In this document: positions 18,300-27,243 of the stretch, in pieces
Layout: each line of letters opens with the position of its first letter
How positions within the stretch are numbered: the first letter of the stretch is position 1
Notes under the pieces: generated by a model
Database searches by the model: none
Seen by the model: only the letters and a program-made list of their open reading frames with translations
Told to the model about the DNA's origin: nothing
Position numbers and translations under genes: made by a program
Assembly: GCF_900019265.1 (NCBI RefSeq)
Contig: NZ_CYGX02000027.1
Span: forward strand, 62,001 to 126,000
Reading direction: 5' to 3'
Length of the DNA stretch: 64,000 nucleotides
DNA from: Paraburkholderia ribeironis
GTDB lineage: Bacteria > Pseudomonadota > Gammaproteobacteria > Burkholderiales > Burkholderiaceae

Positions 18300-19754
18300 A
18301 TGTCCGTCCCGCTTGCCCAGATTCCCGCCCCGCACGATACGTCAGCGCTGACGCTGGTCGAACAGCTGGTGCAGTGGGCGCGCCGCCGCATCGAGGAGCG
18401 CGTGTTCCGCCCCGGCATGCGGATGCCGTCGATCCGCAAGCTCGCGCTCGATAAGGGCGTGTCGCGCTTCACCGTGGTCGAGGCGTACGAGCGGCTGGTG
18501 GCGCAAGGGTATCTGGAGTCGCGGCGCGGCTCCGGCTTCTACGTGCGCGAGAGGATCTCCGGCGCGGCGGTCATGGAGATGCGCCCGCACCCCGAAGGGG
18601 CGCCCGCGCCGACCACGATCGACGTGGTCTGGCTGTTGCGCAACATGCTGTACACCGGCGCGCGCCCTGAGCGCAGTCCGGGCCTTGGCTATCTGCCCGC
18701 GCGCTGGCTCGACGGCGACCTGATCACCAATGCGTTGCGCACGCTCGGCCGGCAAAGCGGCGCGCAGATGCTCGGCATCGGCACGCCGCAGGGTTTTTTG
18801 CCGCTGCGCCAGCAGTTGCAGACGCGGCTGGAGGAACTGGAAATCGGCGCGTCGCCCGATCAGATCGTGATGGTGTCGGGCATCACCCAGGCGATCGACC
18901 TGATTTCGCGCATCTACGTGAAGGCGGGCGACGCGGTGATCGTCGGCGATCCGGCCTGGTTCCAGATGTTCGGACGCTTTGCATCGCAAGGCGCGCGGCT
19001 GGTCGGCATGCCGTACACGCCGGACGGCCCGGACCTCGACGCGCTCGAATCGCTGGTGCAAACGTGGCGCCCGAAGATGCTGGTGATCAACTCGGTGCTG
19101 CAGAACCCGACCGGCACGTCGCTGACGGCGGCCCAGGCGTTTCGCATCCTGCGCCTTGCCGAAGCGTATGACTTCATCGTCGTCGAAGACGATATTTACG
19201 GCGATCTGTGCCCGCCGAGCTATCCGGGCACGCGGCTCGCGAGCCTCGACCAGTTGAAGCGCGTGATCTACCTCGGCAGTTTCTCGAAGACGCTCGCGCC
19301 GAATTTGCGCGTGGGCTTTATCGCGTGCGCGCCGGAGGTGGCCACGGCGGTCAGCAACCAGAAGATGCTGGTCGGCATGACGAGCCCGGAGCTCAACGAG
19401 CGCGTGCTTTACAAGATTCTGACCGAAGGCCACTACCGACGGCACGTCGAGCGCTTGCGCGTGCGGCTCGACGGTGTGCGCGAAAAATCCGTGCGGATGC
19501 TGGAGAAGACCGGCATGAAGCTGTTCCTGACGCCTACGGCCGGCATGTTTCTGTGGGCCGACACGGGCGTCGACGCTGGCGCGCTGGCGGCCGCCGGCCA
19601 CGAAGCCGGCTTCCTGCTGACGCCCGGCGGCCTGTTTTCACCGCAGCAGTCGCCGACCACGTGGATGCGTTTCAATATCGCCAACTGCGGCGATCCTGAG
19701 CTGGCGACGTTTCTGTGCCGTTACCTCGACGGCGTTGCACGCCGGGCCTCTTGA
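18300..19754 (+). CDS. MocR-type GntR/aminotransferase regulator
   Basis: The 484-residue protein joins a GntR winged helix (about 15-80; RMPSIRKLALDKGVSRFTVV, then a GSGFYV wing) to a fold-type I aminotransferase domain (about 110-484). The PLP lysine lies in GSFSKTLAPNLRVG near residue 329, and NPTGTSL is present. Such proteins sense amino acids or pyridoxal phosphate and control a neighbouring gene. The obvious candidates are the divergent VOC - aminotransferase - Rid genes. The start is chosen at 18300 because the palindromic operator and TACAAT box lie directly upstream; the open frame extends to 18111 without coding character. Confidence 0.93.
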   Translation: MSVPLAQIPAPHDTSALTLVEQLVQWARRRIEERVFRPGMRMPSIRKLALDKGVSRFTVVEAYERLVAQGYLESRRGSGFYVRERISGAAVMEMRPHPEGAPAPTTIDVVWLLRNMLYTGARPERSPGLGYLPARWLDGDLITNALRTLGRQSGAQMLGIGTPQGFLPLRQQLQTRLEELEIGASPDQIVMVSGITQAIDLISRIYVKAGDAVIVGDPAWFQMFGRFASQGARLVGMPYTPDGPDLDALESLVQTWRPKMLVINSVLQNPTGTSLTAAQAFRILRLAEAYDFIVVEDDIYGDLCPPSYPGTRLASLDQLKRVIYLGSFSKTLAPNLRVGFIACAPEVATAVSNQKMLVGMTSPELNERVLYKILTEGHYRRHVERLRVRLDGVREKSVRMLEKTGMKLFLTPTAGMFLWADTGVDAGALAAAGHEAGFLLTPGGLFSPQQSPTTWMRFNIANCGDPELATFLCRYLDGVARRAS

Positions 19755-19851
19755 AACCGCGCCGGATCGCCCCCAGTTAGGCGGACGATCCGGCGGCCCG
19801 ACGTTGTTCGGCATTTTTCCGGGTGCCAGGCCGCGCCGCACGGCACGACCT

Positions 19852-19884
19852 GGCACCCGCGTGGCACCCGCGTGGCACCGGCGC
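19852..19884 (+). repeat. 11-bp tandem array between mocR and htpG
   Basis: Three 11-base units are seen: GGCACCCGCGT twice, then GGCACCGGCGC. The array lies 97 bp after the mocR stop and 52 bp before the htpG start. Confidence 0.75.
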
Positions 19885-19936
19885 CCAGTGTTACCCCTGG
19901 CTTGAACCCGATTCGCAACAGAGAGGAAGTCCGACC

Positions 19937-21835
19937 ATGGCACAAGAAACCATGAGCTTTCAGGCAGAAGTGAAACAGCTTCTGCAACTGATGATCCATT
20001 CGCTGTACAGCAACAAGGAAATCTTTCTGCGCGAGCTGATTTCCAACGCATCCGACGCGGCCGACAAGCTGCGCTTCGAAGCGATCGCAAACAGCGCGCT
20101 GTACGAGAACGATCCGAACCTGCGGATTCGCGTGTCGTACGACAAGGCCGCGCGCACCGTCACGCTCGACGACAACGGCATCGGCATGAGCCGTGACGAG
20201 ATCATTTCGCACCTCGGCACGATCGCGCGCTCGGGCACCAAGGAATTCTTCGGCAAGCTCTCCGGCGACCAGCAGAAAGATGCGGCGCTGATCGGCCAGT
20301 TCGGCGTGGGCTTCTATTCAGGCTTCATCGTCGCCGACAAGATCACGGTCGAATCGCGCCGCGCCGGTTTGCCGGCCTCGGAAGGCGTGCGCTGGGTCAG
20401 CGCAGGCGAGGGCGATTTCGTGGTCGAGACAATCGAGCGCGCCGCCCGCGGCACGACGATCACGCTGCATCTGCGTGCCGACGAGGACGAGCTGCTGTCG
20501 TCGTATCGCCTGAAGTCGATCATCCACAAGTATTCCGACCACGTCGCGCTGCCGATCCTGATGCAGAAGGAAGAGTGGGACGCGGAAAAGAGCGAGATGG
20601 TCACGAAGGACGAGGACGAGACCGTCAACCAGGCAAGCGCGCTGTGGACCCGCGCAAAGAACGACATCACCGAAGACCAGTACAAGCAGTTTTACCAGCA
20701 CATCTCGCACGACCATCAGGACCCGCTCACGTGGACTCACAACCGCGTCGAAGGCCGCAGCGAATACACGCAACTGCTATACGTGCCGTCGCACGCGCCG
20801 TTCGACCTGTGGAACCGCGAGCAGCGCGGTGGCCTGAAGCTGTACGTGAAGCGCGTGTTCATCATGGACGACGCCGAGCAGCTGCTGCCGGCGTATCTGC
20901 GGTTCGTGAAGGGCGTGGTCGATTCGAGCGACCTGCCGCTGAACGTGTCGCGCGAAATCCTGCAGGAGAGCCGTGATGTGAAGGCGATCCGCGAAGGCGT
21001 GACCAAGCGCTCGCTGTCGATGCTCGAAGAGCTGGCCAATTCGGATAACGACGCGGACAAGGAAAAGTACGCCGGTTTCTGGAAGGAATTCGGCCAGGTG
21101 TTGAAGGAAGGCATCGGCGAAGATTTCGCCAATCGCGAGCGGATCGCGAAACTGGTGCGCTTCGCGTCGACGCACACGGAGACGCCCGAGCAGACCGTGT
21201 CGCTGGCCGATTACGTCGCGCGCATGAAGCCTGAGCAAACGAAGATTTACTACGTGACCGCCGACACCTGGCAGGCCGCGACCCACAGCCCGCATCTCGA
21301 AGTATTCCGCAAGAAGGGCGTGGAAGTGCTGCTGCTGACCGATCGCGTCGATGAATGGATGCTGTCGTTCCTGAACGAATTCGACGGCAAGCCGTTGCAA
21401 AGCGTGGCGCGCGGCGATCTCGATCTGGGCGCGCTGAACGACGAGGAAAAACAGGCGCAGGAGAAGGTCGGCGAAGAATTCAAGCCGCTCGTCGAGAAGA
21501 TGAAGGAAGTGCTGAAGGACAAGGCGAAAGACGTGCGCCTGACGTTCCGTCTGACCGATTCACCGTCGTGCCTCGTTGCGGACGATGGTGAAATGAGTGG
21601 CTATCTGCAACGCATGCTGAAGGCCGCAGGCCAGCAGGCGCCGTCGTTCCACCCGATTCTCGAGGTGAATCCGGAGCACGCGCTGGTAAAGGGATTGCAT
21701 GCGGACAGCGCGAACTTCGACGACTGGTGCCATCTGTTGTTCGATCAGGCCTTGCTTGCCGAAGGTGGCGCGCTGGAAGATCCGGCGAGCTTCGTGATGC
21801 GTACCAATGCGTTGCTGCTGGCGCGTGCGAATTGA
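19937..21835 (+). CDS. htpG: Molecular chaperone HtpG (Hsp90)
   Basis: This 632-residue cytosolic Hsp90 starts [14 protein letters not shown]. The GHKL ATPase has [14 protein letters not shown] near residue 40, DNGIGM near 87 and GQFGVGFYS near 130. The middle domain contains [17 protein letters not shown] near 350, with the catalytic-loop Arg, and the C-terminal dimerisation domain ends the protein. Length and motifs match E. coli HtpG (624). AGAGAGGAAG 9 bases upstream of 19937 decides the start; an in-frame extension to 19823 is not supported. It ends in a strong terminator. Confidence 0.97.
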   Translation: MAQETMSFQAEVKQLLQLMIHSLYSNKEIFLRELISNASDAADKLRFEAIANSALYENDPNLRIRVSYDKAARTVTLDDNGIGMSRDEIISHLGTIARSGTKEFFGKLSGDQQKDAALIGQFGVGFYSGFIVADKITVESRRAGLPASEGVRWVSAGEGDFVVETIERAARGTTITLHLRADEDELLSSYRLKSIIHKYSDHVALPILMQKEEWDAEKSEMVTKDEDETVNQASALWTRAKNDITEDQYKQFYQHISHDHQDPLTWTHNRVEGRSEYTQLLYVPSHAPFDLWNREQRGGLKLYVKRVFIMDDAEQLLPAYLRFVKGVVDSSDLPLNVSREILQESRDVKAIREGVTKRSLSMLEELANSDNDADKEKYAGFWKEFGQVLKEGIGEDFANRERIAKLVRFASTHTETPEQTVSLADYVARMKPEQTKIYYVTADTWQAATHSPHLEVFRKKGVEVLLLTDRVDEWMLSFLNEFDGKPLQSVARGDLDLGALNDEEKQAQEKVGEEFKPLVEKMKEVLKDKAKDVRLTFRLTDSPSCLVADDGEMSGYLQRMLKAAGQQAPSFHPILEVNPEHALVKGLHADSANFDDWCHLLFDQALLAEGGALEDPASFVMRTNALLLARAN

Positions 21836-21875
21836 GCATGAGCCGACCGCGTTGTCGTACTGATGCCCTTGGTTG

Positions 21876-21907
21876 AAAAATGCGCTGCTTCGGCAGTGCA
21901 TTTTTTT
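21876..21907. terminator. Intrinsic terminator after htpG
   Basis: A 13-bp stem AAAAATGCGCTGC/GCAGTGCATTTTT, with one G-U pair and a TTCG loop, is followed by T residues. The A-run on the left makes it potentially bidirectional, which suits the convergent OmpA-family gene. Confidence 0.88.
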
Positions 21908-22029
21908 CCCGTTTCAGTTGCCGATGCGCTGAGTCTCATGTTGAAGGACACGTTTGGGCGGTGCGCTGGTGACGATCGACAGCGCCCCGCGGCCTTCATT
22001 CTGACGCAGCCGGAGCTAGCCGGCGACGC

Positions 22030-22536
22030 TCACTTCCTGCCCATCATCGTGTCCATCGACTCGCCGCGAACGATAATCTCTGTGCGACGGTTCAGTGCGC
22101 GTCCTTCGGGCGTGTCGTTGCTCGCCACCGGGTTGTTATATGCGTTGCCCTTCGTGCGGATGCGATCCTGCGCCACGCCACGCGCGACCAGCGCGTAACC
22201 CACCGAGGTTGCGCGCGCTTCGGACAGGTGCTGGTTGTATTCGAGCGTGCCGATATTGTCGGTGTAGCCCTCGACGACGATCGGCTTGTTGCTGCGCTTG
22301 AGCAAGACCGCGGAACGATCGACCACGGCGCTCGAATCGGCGCGCACGTTGGATTGATTGAAATCGAACAACGCGGTTTCGGGCAGCTTGACCGCAACGC
22401 CGTCCGGGACTTGGGCCACCTCGATGCCGAGCTTGCTGTTCAACGCGGTTTCCGTATCGCGATTCAGCGGGGCTGCGCAGCCAGCCACCAGCAACACCGA
22501 CAGCACGCATGCCGTCGCGCCCAGAAATTTTTTCAT
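22030..22536 (-). CDS. OmpA-family outer-membrane lipoprotein
   Basis: The 168-residue protein starts MKKFLGA and has a lipobox LLVAGC with lipidated Cys near residue 20, so it is a lipoprotein. The C-terminal half is an OmpA domain that binds peptidoglycan: FDFNQSNVRADS near residue 60, EGYTDNIGTLEYNQHLSEARA near 95 and RALNRRTEIIV near 150. It resembles Pal-like or YiaD-like proteins that tether the outer membrane. AAGGAGAGG before 22536 fixes this start; the frame extends to 22773 without support. The gene converges with htpG and diverges from ubiC. Confidence 0.92.
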   Translation of the reverse strand: MKKFLGATACVLSVLLVAGCAAPLNRDTETALNSKLGIEVAQVPDGVAVKLPETALFDFNQSNVRADSSAVVDRSAVLLKRSNKPIVVEGYTDNIGTLEYNQHLSEARATSVGYALVARGVAQDRIRTKGNAYNNPVASNDTPEGRALNRRTEIIVRGESMDTMMGRK

Positions 22537-22810
22537 GTTCCGCCTCTCCTTGATGGTCTGATTGGATGGCGCGTCGCATCGAACGTGGGACGCACCGCTG
22601 GCCTGGTTCAAACATGAAGGTTTTATCGCGCGTCGCAGGGGTGGGGAATCAGCTTTATCCGAAAACGCCAGGCGGTTTGACGCGACTCGAGATCCGTGTC
22701 GCTGTCGCTGTCGTAGTGGTCGCAGCCGTTGGCACCGACTCGCCGCGAAATGGACGAAGCGCACGAAGCGCATGATGTGCGCGCGGAAAATCGCCTGACG
22801 GCCGCGCCGT

Positions 22811-22816
22811 TATAAT
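22811..22816 (+). promoter_or_regulatory. -10 box of ubiC, predicts near-leaderless mRNA
   Basis: A perfect TATAAT ends only 8 bases before the ubiC ATG, so transcription would start at about the start codon. No good -35 is visible at the usual distance, and there is no ribosome site. Confidence 0.45.
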
Positions 22817-22824
22817 CCGACACC

Positions 22825-23562
22825 ATGCCTATCCGTTTCGATGCCGCCGACGCCCACTGGCGCGTCGCGTCCTTACCCGGCTTCAGCGCCGCCCAGAAAG
22901 ACTGGTTGACCCGTGGTGGTTCACTGACCGCGCATCTGCGCGCGCTCGGCACGGTTGCGGTGCGCGTGACGCGCGAAGGCGTCGCGCTGCCATGGGCCGA
23001 CGAGACCGCCGCGCTCGGCCTTGCACCGCGTGCGCCGGTGTGGGTTCGGGAAGTGGTGTTGTCGGTGGACGACGTGCCGTTCGTCGCCGCGCATAGCGTG
23101 ACGCCGCGCGCCGCGAGCGTCGGCGTGTGGCAGGCCACGCGGCGTCTGCGCACACGGCCGCTCGCCGAGCTGTTGTATAGCGATAGCAGCGTGGCGCGCT
23201 CGTCGCTGGTGAGCCGCAGGGTGAGCGCGCGTCATCCGTTGTACCGGTTGGCGGCGCGTGAAATCGACCGCCTGCCGCCGCATGCGTTGGTCGCGCGCCG
23301 TTCCGTGTTCGAGCGTCACGGCGCGCCGCTCATGGTGACCGAATGCATGCTGCCGGCGCTGTGGGCGCATCTGGCGCATCTGGCGTCCATGGGCGAAGCG
23401 AGTACGGCGGGCGCCGCGTGTGCTGCGCACGCAGCGGGCCAGCGGCTCGCGCATCCTCTGCCCGCCGCGCAGCCACGCATGCGTGAGCACGGCCGTGCGC
23501 TCGAGCATACCGCGTCACGCGCGCATCCCGCGTTGCGTGCGTCCGACCCACGGAACCGCTGA
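22825..23562 (+). CDS. ubiC: Chorismate--pyruvate lyase (UbiC)
   Basis: The enzyme removes pyruvate from chorismate to give 4-hydroxybenzoate, the first ubiquinone precursor. The 245-residue protein shows the UbiC layout: [14 protein letters not shown] near residue 48, [18 protein letters not shown] near 73, ARSSLVSRR near 128, and [22 protein letters not shown] near 155-178 with the conserved Arg and Glu. After about residue 180 there is a tail of some 65 residues rich in Ala, His and Arg that E. coli UbiC (165 residues) lacks; it has the look of a disordered extension. The stop shares one base with the next start. First gene of an overlapping three-gene operon. Confidence 0.9.
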   Translation: MPIRFDAADAHWRVASLPGFSAAQKDWLTRGGSLTAHLRALGTVAVRVTREGVALPWADETAALGLAPRAPVWVREVVLSVDDVPFVAAHSVTPRAASVGVWQATRRLRTRPLAELLYSDSSVARSSLVSRRVSARHPLYRLAAREIDRLPPHALVARRSVFERHGAPLMVTECMLPALWAHLAHLASMGEASTAGAACAAHAAGQRLAHPLPAAQPRMREHGRALEHTASRAHPALRASDPRNR

Positions 23563-24035
23563 TGCTGCGCGGCTTTCCCCCCGTCGCCGCCGCGGATACG
23601 CACACGCTGATTCTGGGCAGCTTTCCCGGCGAAGCGTCGCTCGCCGCGACCCAGTATTATGCGCATCCGCGCAACCAGTTCTGGCGCCTGCTCGGCACCG
23701 TGCTCGACGAATCGCTCGTCGAACTCGCGTACGAGGAGCGCCTGCGGCGCGTGCTCGCGCACGGCATCGGCGTGTGGGACGTGCTCGCCGCGTGCGAGCG
23801 CGAAGGCAGTCTCGATGCCGCGATCCGCAACGCGAGTCCCAACGACTTCGCCGCGCTGCGCGCGCACGCGCCGAAGCTCGCGAAAGTCTGCTTCAACGGC
23901 AAGACGGCGGGCCGCTTCGCACCGATCATCGGCGCGGCGGGCTACGCTACGCTCGTATTGCCTTCGTCGAGTCCGGCGAATGCTATGCTCTCGTTCGACC
24001 AAAAATTGCGTCTCTGGCGCGACATCCTTACATGA
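23562..24035 (+). CDS. DNA-deoxyinosine glycosylase (UDG superfamily)
   Basis: The 157-residue protein belongs to the uracil-DNA glycosylase superfamily branch known for hypoxanthine removal. It has ILGSFPGEASLAATQYYAHPRNQFW (residues 17-41) as the first active-site motif, and LPSSSPANA near 137 as the second, DNA-intercalating motif. It would excise deaminated adenine from DNA to start base excision repair. Its ATG overlaps the ubiC stop by one base, and its own stop overlaps the next start by four (ATGA), so the three genes are translationally coupled. The functional link to ubiquinone synthesis is not obvious. Confidence 0.88.
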   Translation: MLRGFPPVAAADTHTLILGSFPGEASLAATQYYAHPRNQFWRLLGTVLDESLVELAYEERLRRVLAHGIGVWDVLAACEREGSLDAAIRNASPNDFAALRAHAPKLAKVCFNGKTAGRFAPIIGAAGYATLVLPSSSPANAMLSFDQKLRLWRDILT

Positions 24036-24967
24036 CGAAATTGATCAAGCGCGCTTCGGCCGAGGCGCGTGCTTTCCGCAACCGGGACGCTGACAGCGCC
24101 GGTGGCAAACGAAACAACCTGAACAACGCGCGCAAAGCAGTGCGCCACAATGGGCGCGCATCGCACGACGACGATCTGCACGACGCGCCGCAAATCGAAG
24201 CACCGCGCAAGCCGCGCTTCGCGCCGGTGACGTTCTCGGAAGAGGGCGGGGTGCGCTTCCTGCATTTCGGCACGGAATGGGTGCAAGGCGCGATGCGTCT
24301 GCGCAAGCCCGATCACATCGAACTCGAATACGCGCAGCAGATGATGGCCTGGCTGCTGTTCATCGAAACGCCCAAGCGCATCGTCCAGCTCGGTCTGGGC
24401 GCGGCGTCGCTGACCAAGTTCGCGCATCGTTTCCTGAAGCGCGCGAAGGTCGAGGCGGTCGAGGTGAACCCGGCGGTCGTGGTGGCCGCGCGCACCATGT
24501 TCGACCTGCCACACGACGACGCCCGTCTGACGGTGCACGAAACCGACGCATGGGACTTCGTCAACGATCGCGCCAATCACGGCACGATCGGTGCGCTGCA
24601 GATCGACGTCTACGACGCGACCGCACGCGGCCCGGTGCTCGACAGCGTCGGCTTCTATCGCGCGGTGCGCGCGTGCCTGACCGACGCGGGCGTGGCGACG
24701 GTGAATCTGTTCGGCGATCATCCGAGCTTCGTGCGCAACATGAAGCGCCTGAACGAAGCGTTCGACGGCCGCGTGATCGCGCTGCCGGAAGTGCACGACG
24801 GCAATCGCATCGCGATCGCGTTCTCGGGCCCATCGCTCGATGTGCCGTTCAGCGCGCTGCAAACGCGTGCGAAGCTGATCGAAGCGCAACTCGGCTTGCC
24901 GGCGCGCAAGTGGATCAAGGGTCTGCAGGAATCGACCGGGCAGACGGGCGTGTCGTTCTCGATCTGA
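24032..24967 (+). CDS. Spermidine synthase-like methyltransferase-fold protein
   Basis: The 311-residue protein has a basic, low-complexity N-terminus of about 75 residues and then a Rossmann-type spermine/spermidine synthase domain. It contains IVQLGLGAASLTKFAHRF near 120, VEAVEVNPAVVVAAR near 140, and LQIDVYDATARGP near 195 where true synthases carry their catalytic acids. A real SpeE would be about 280 residues and usually sits with speD; here it is joined to ubiC and a glycosylase, so polyamine synthesis is unproven. Translational coupling by a 4-bp ATGA overlap is clear. The upstream part of the frame belongs to other genes. Confidence 0.82.
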   Translation: MTKLIKRASAEARAFRNRDADSAGGKRNNLNNARKAVRHNGRASHDDDLHDAPQIEAPRKPRFAPVTFSEEGGVRFLHFGTEWVQGAMRLRKPDHIELEYAQQMMAWLLFIETPKRIVQLGLGAASLTKFAHRFLKRAKVEAVEVNPAVVVAARTMFDLPHDDARLTVHETDAWDFVNDRANHGTIGALQIDVYDATARGPVLDSVGFYRAVRACLTDAGVATVNLFGDHPSFVRNMKRLNEAFDGRVIALPEVHDGNRIAIAFSGPSLDVPFSALQTRAKLIEAQLGLPARKWIKGLQESTGQTGVSFSI

Positions 24968-25188
24968 GCGCCCAGGCTTAAGCAGCGGGCCGGTCGGCTG
25001 ACCGGCTCGCGAAGGCGCCCAAGCGCGGCCGATGGCCGATCAGCGTCGTCATCACCGCAGCACCCCGGCTGAACCACCTCTGCACCGTCTACAGGCCACG
25101 CGTCGCCAGCCGATCCATCGCGCATCGGCTCATGATTGCGGCCTTTCACTGCATTGTCCCGCCTCGTCCCGCCTCGGGTCGTCCCTGC

Positions 25189-25216
25189 TTGACCGTGGAT
25201 TCGCGGCTCCTATATT
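25189..25216 (+). promoter_or_regulatory. Promoter of the DUF3311-mctP operon
   Basis: TTGACC (25189-25194) and TATATT (25211-25216) are spaced by 16 bp, a good sigma-70 pair. Transcription would start near 25223, leaving a leader of about 90 bases. The rest of the 346-bp gap from 24968 holds no other recognised feature. Confidence 0.65.
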
Positions 25217-25313
25217 CTGTCGAGGCTCTCGGGGTGCCCGTGGCCACCCGCCGTGGGTTCCACCTCCCGCCAGACACGGGCAAACAATTCAAAAACAGGA
25301 AAGAGGAGACGTC

Positions 25314-25556
25314 ATGGCTCACGACGCCGACGCGAACAAAGCCAGCAAGCACTGGCTCTGGTTGCTGCTGGTGCCCTGGATCGCAATGGTCTGGGTGCCT
25401 TCATACAACAGGATCGAACCTCAGCTGTTCGGTTTCCCGTTCTTCTACTGGTATCAGCTTTTGTGGGTGCTGATCAGCGCGGTCATCACGGCGCTGGTGT
25501 ACTTCAAGACCAAGTCGCGCTACACGGGCCGTTCGCAAGGGGGCGCGCAACAATGA
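25314..25556 (+). CDS. DUF3311 small membrane protein
   Basis: This 80-residue protein has two membrane helices (about 14-30 and 42-64). The segment VPWIAMVWVPSYNRIEPQLFGFPFFYWYQLLW is the DUF3311 signature, in which WVPSYN and PFFYWYQ are invariant. It always accompanies sodium:solute symporters and probably helps assemble or stabilise them. Its TGA overlaps the mctP ATG by four bases (ATGA), so they are translationally coupled. GGAAAGAGGAG precedes the start. Confidence 0.93.
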   Translation: MAHDADANKASKHWLWLLLVPWIAMVWVPSYNRIEPQLFGFPFFYWYQLLWVLISAVITALVYFKTKSRYTGRSQGGAQQ

Positions 25557-27103
25557 ACGCCATCGCAACTTTCGTCTTCGTCCTGTTTTTCATCGGCGTC
25601 ACGATTCTCGGCTTCATCGCGGCCCACTGGCGGCGCGGCGACCTCGCCCACCTGGAAGAGTGGGGCCTCGGCGGCCGGCGCTTCGGCACCATCGTCACGT
25701 GGTTCCTGCTGGGCGGCGACCTGTACACCGCGTACACCTTCATCGCCGTGCCGGCGCTGGTGTTCGGAGCGGGCGCCACGGGTTTCTTCGCGCTGCCGTA
25801 CACGATCCTGATCTATCCGTTCGCGTTCGTCGTGTTCCCGAAGCTGTGGAGCATCGCCAAGCGTCACGGCTACGTGACGTCGGCGGACTTCGTGTCGGCC
25901 CGCTATGGCAGCCGCATGCTCGCGCTGGCCGTCGCCGCGACCGGCATCGTCGCGACCATGCCGTACATCGCGCTGCAACTGGTCGGTATCGAAGTGGTGA
26001 TCGGTGCGCTCGGTTTCGACACCCAGGGCTTCGTCGGCGATCTGCCGCTGATCATCGCGTTCGCCATCCTCGCGGCGTACACGTACACGTCGGGCCTGCG
26101 TGCGCCGGCAATGATCGCGGTGGTCAAGGACATCCTGATCTACATCACGATCTTCGCCGCGATCATCGTGATTCCGCCGCAACTGGGCGGCTTCGGCCAT
26201 ATCTTCGCCGCTGTGCCGCCGGAAAAGTTGCTGCTGAAGTCGCCGGACGTCTCGAGCCTGAACGGTTACAGCGCCTACGCGACTCTTGCGGTGGGTTCGG
26301 CGCTCGCGCTATTCCTGTACCCGCATTCGGTCACCGCGGTGCTGTCGTCGAAATCGGGTAACACGATTCGTCGCAACATGGCCTTGCTGCCGGCCTATTC
26401 GCTGGTGCTCGGTCTGCTCGCGCTACTCGGCTTCATGGCGCTGGCCGCCGGCGTGAAGGACATGCCGGAATTCGTGCCGTACTTCAAGGCGTTCGGCCCG
26501 AACTTCGCGGTGCCCGCGCTGTTTCTGCACTTTTTCCCGTCGTGGTTCGTCGGCGTGGCGTTCGCGGCAATCGGCATCGGCGCACTGGTGCCGGCGGCGA
26601 TCATGTCGATCGCGGCAGCGAACCTGTACACGCGTAACGTGCACAAGGAGTTCATCAACCGCAACATGACGCATGAGCAGGAGACCAACGTCGCGAAGCT
26701 GGTCTCGCTGATCGTCAAGGTCGGCGCGGTCGCGTTCATTATCGGCCTGCCGCTCACGTACGCGATCCAGCTGCAACTGCTCGGCGGCATCTGGATCATT
26801 CAGACGCTGCCGGCCATCGTGCTGGGTCTGTACACGCGCATGCTCGACTACCGCGGCCTGCTGCTCGGCTGGGCGGCCGGCATCGCCACCGGCACGTGGA
26901 TGGCGATTTCGCTGAAGCTGGCCAGCTCGATCTTCACGATCCACCTGTTCGGCATCGGGATTCCGGGCTATGCGGCGGTGTGGTCGCTGATTGTCAACCT
27001 GGTGGTCGCGGTGGTGGTGAGCCTGCTGGTGCGCGCGACCGGCATGCAGCGCGCCGAAGACCGCACCAGTCCGGAAGACTATCTGGACGTGGTCGAAAGC
27101 TGA
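25553..27103 (+). CDS. mctP: Monocarboxylate/sodium symporter family permease (MctP-like)
   Basis: The 516-residue permease has about 13 hydrophobic helices and belongs to the sodium:solute symporter family. It opens MNAIATFVFVLFF, followed by EEWGLGGRRFGTIVTWFLLGGDLYTAYTFIAVP, the family core around helix 2. The length and the obligatory DUF3311 partner match rhizobial MctP, which takes up lactate, pyruvate and alanine. The exact substrate here is inferred. The start at 25553 is fixed by the overlap with the preceding gene. A terminator follows its stop. Confidence 0.9.
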   Translation: MNAIATFVFVLFFIGVTILGFIAAHWRRGDLAHLEEWGLGGRRFGTIVTWFLLGGDLYTAYTFIAVPALVFGAGATGFFALPYTILIYPFAFVVFPKLWSIAKRHGYVTSADFVSARYGSRMLALAVAATGIVATMPYIALQLVGIEVVIGALGFDTQGFVGDLPLIIAFAILAAYTYTSGLRAPAMIAVVKDILIYITIFAAIIVIPPQLGGFGHIFAAVPPEKLLLKSPDVSSLNGYSAYATLAVGSALALFLYPHSVTAVLSSKSGNTIRRNMALLPAYSLVLGLLALLGFMALAAGVKDMPEFVPYFKAFGPNFAVPALFLHFFPSWFVGVAFAAIGIGALVPAAIMSIAAANLYTRNVHKEFINRNMTHEQETNVAKLVSLIVKVGAVAFIIGLPLTYAIQLQLLGGIWIIQTLPAIVLGLYTRMLDYRGLLLGWAAGIATGTWMAISLKLASSIFTIHLFGIGIPGYAAVWSLIVNLVVAVVVSLLVRATGMQRAEDRTSPEDYLDVVES

Positions 27104-27149
27104 TCGACCGGCTTCGGGTCGGTCGGCTCGACCGGTTTGAAAAACGCGG

Positions 27150-27182
27150 CGCCCGCAGACGAAAGTTTGCGGGCGTTTGTCT
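27150..27182 (+). terminator. Intrinsic terminator after mctP
   Basis: An 8-bp perfect stem CGCCCGCA/TGCGGGCG with a 10-base loop is followed by TTTGTCTTT. It separates mctP from the FUSC gene. Confidence 0.75.
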
Positions 27183-27243
27183 TTGGCGGCCACTCCAGGG
27201 CAGGATAGCGGGACCGTCCTCCACCGCCTTCCATCGCGCCGCC

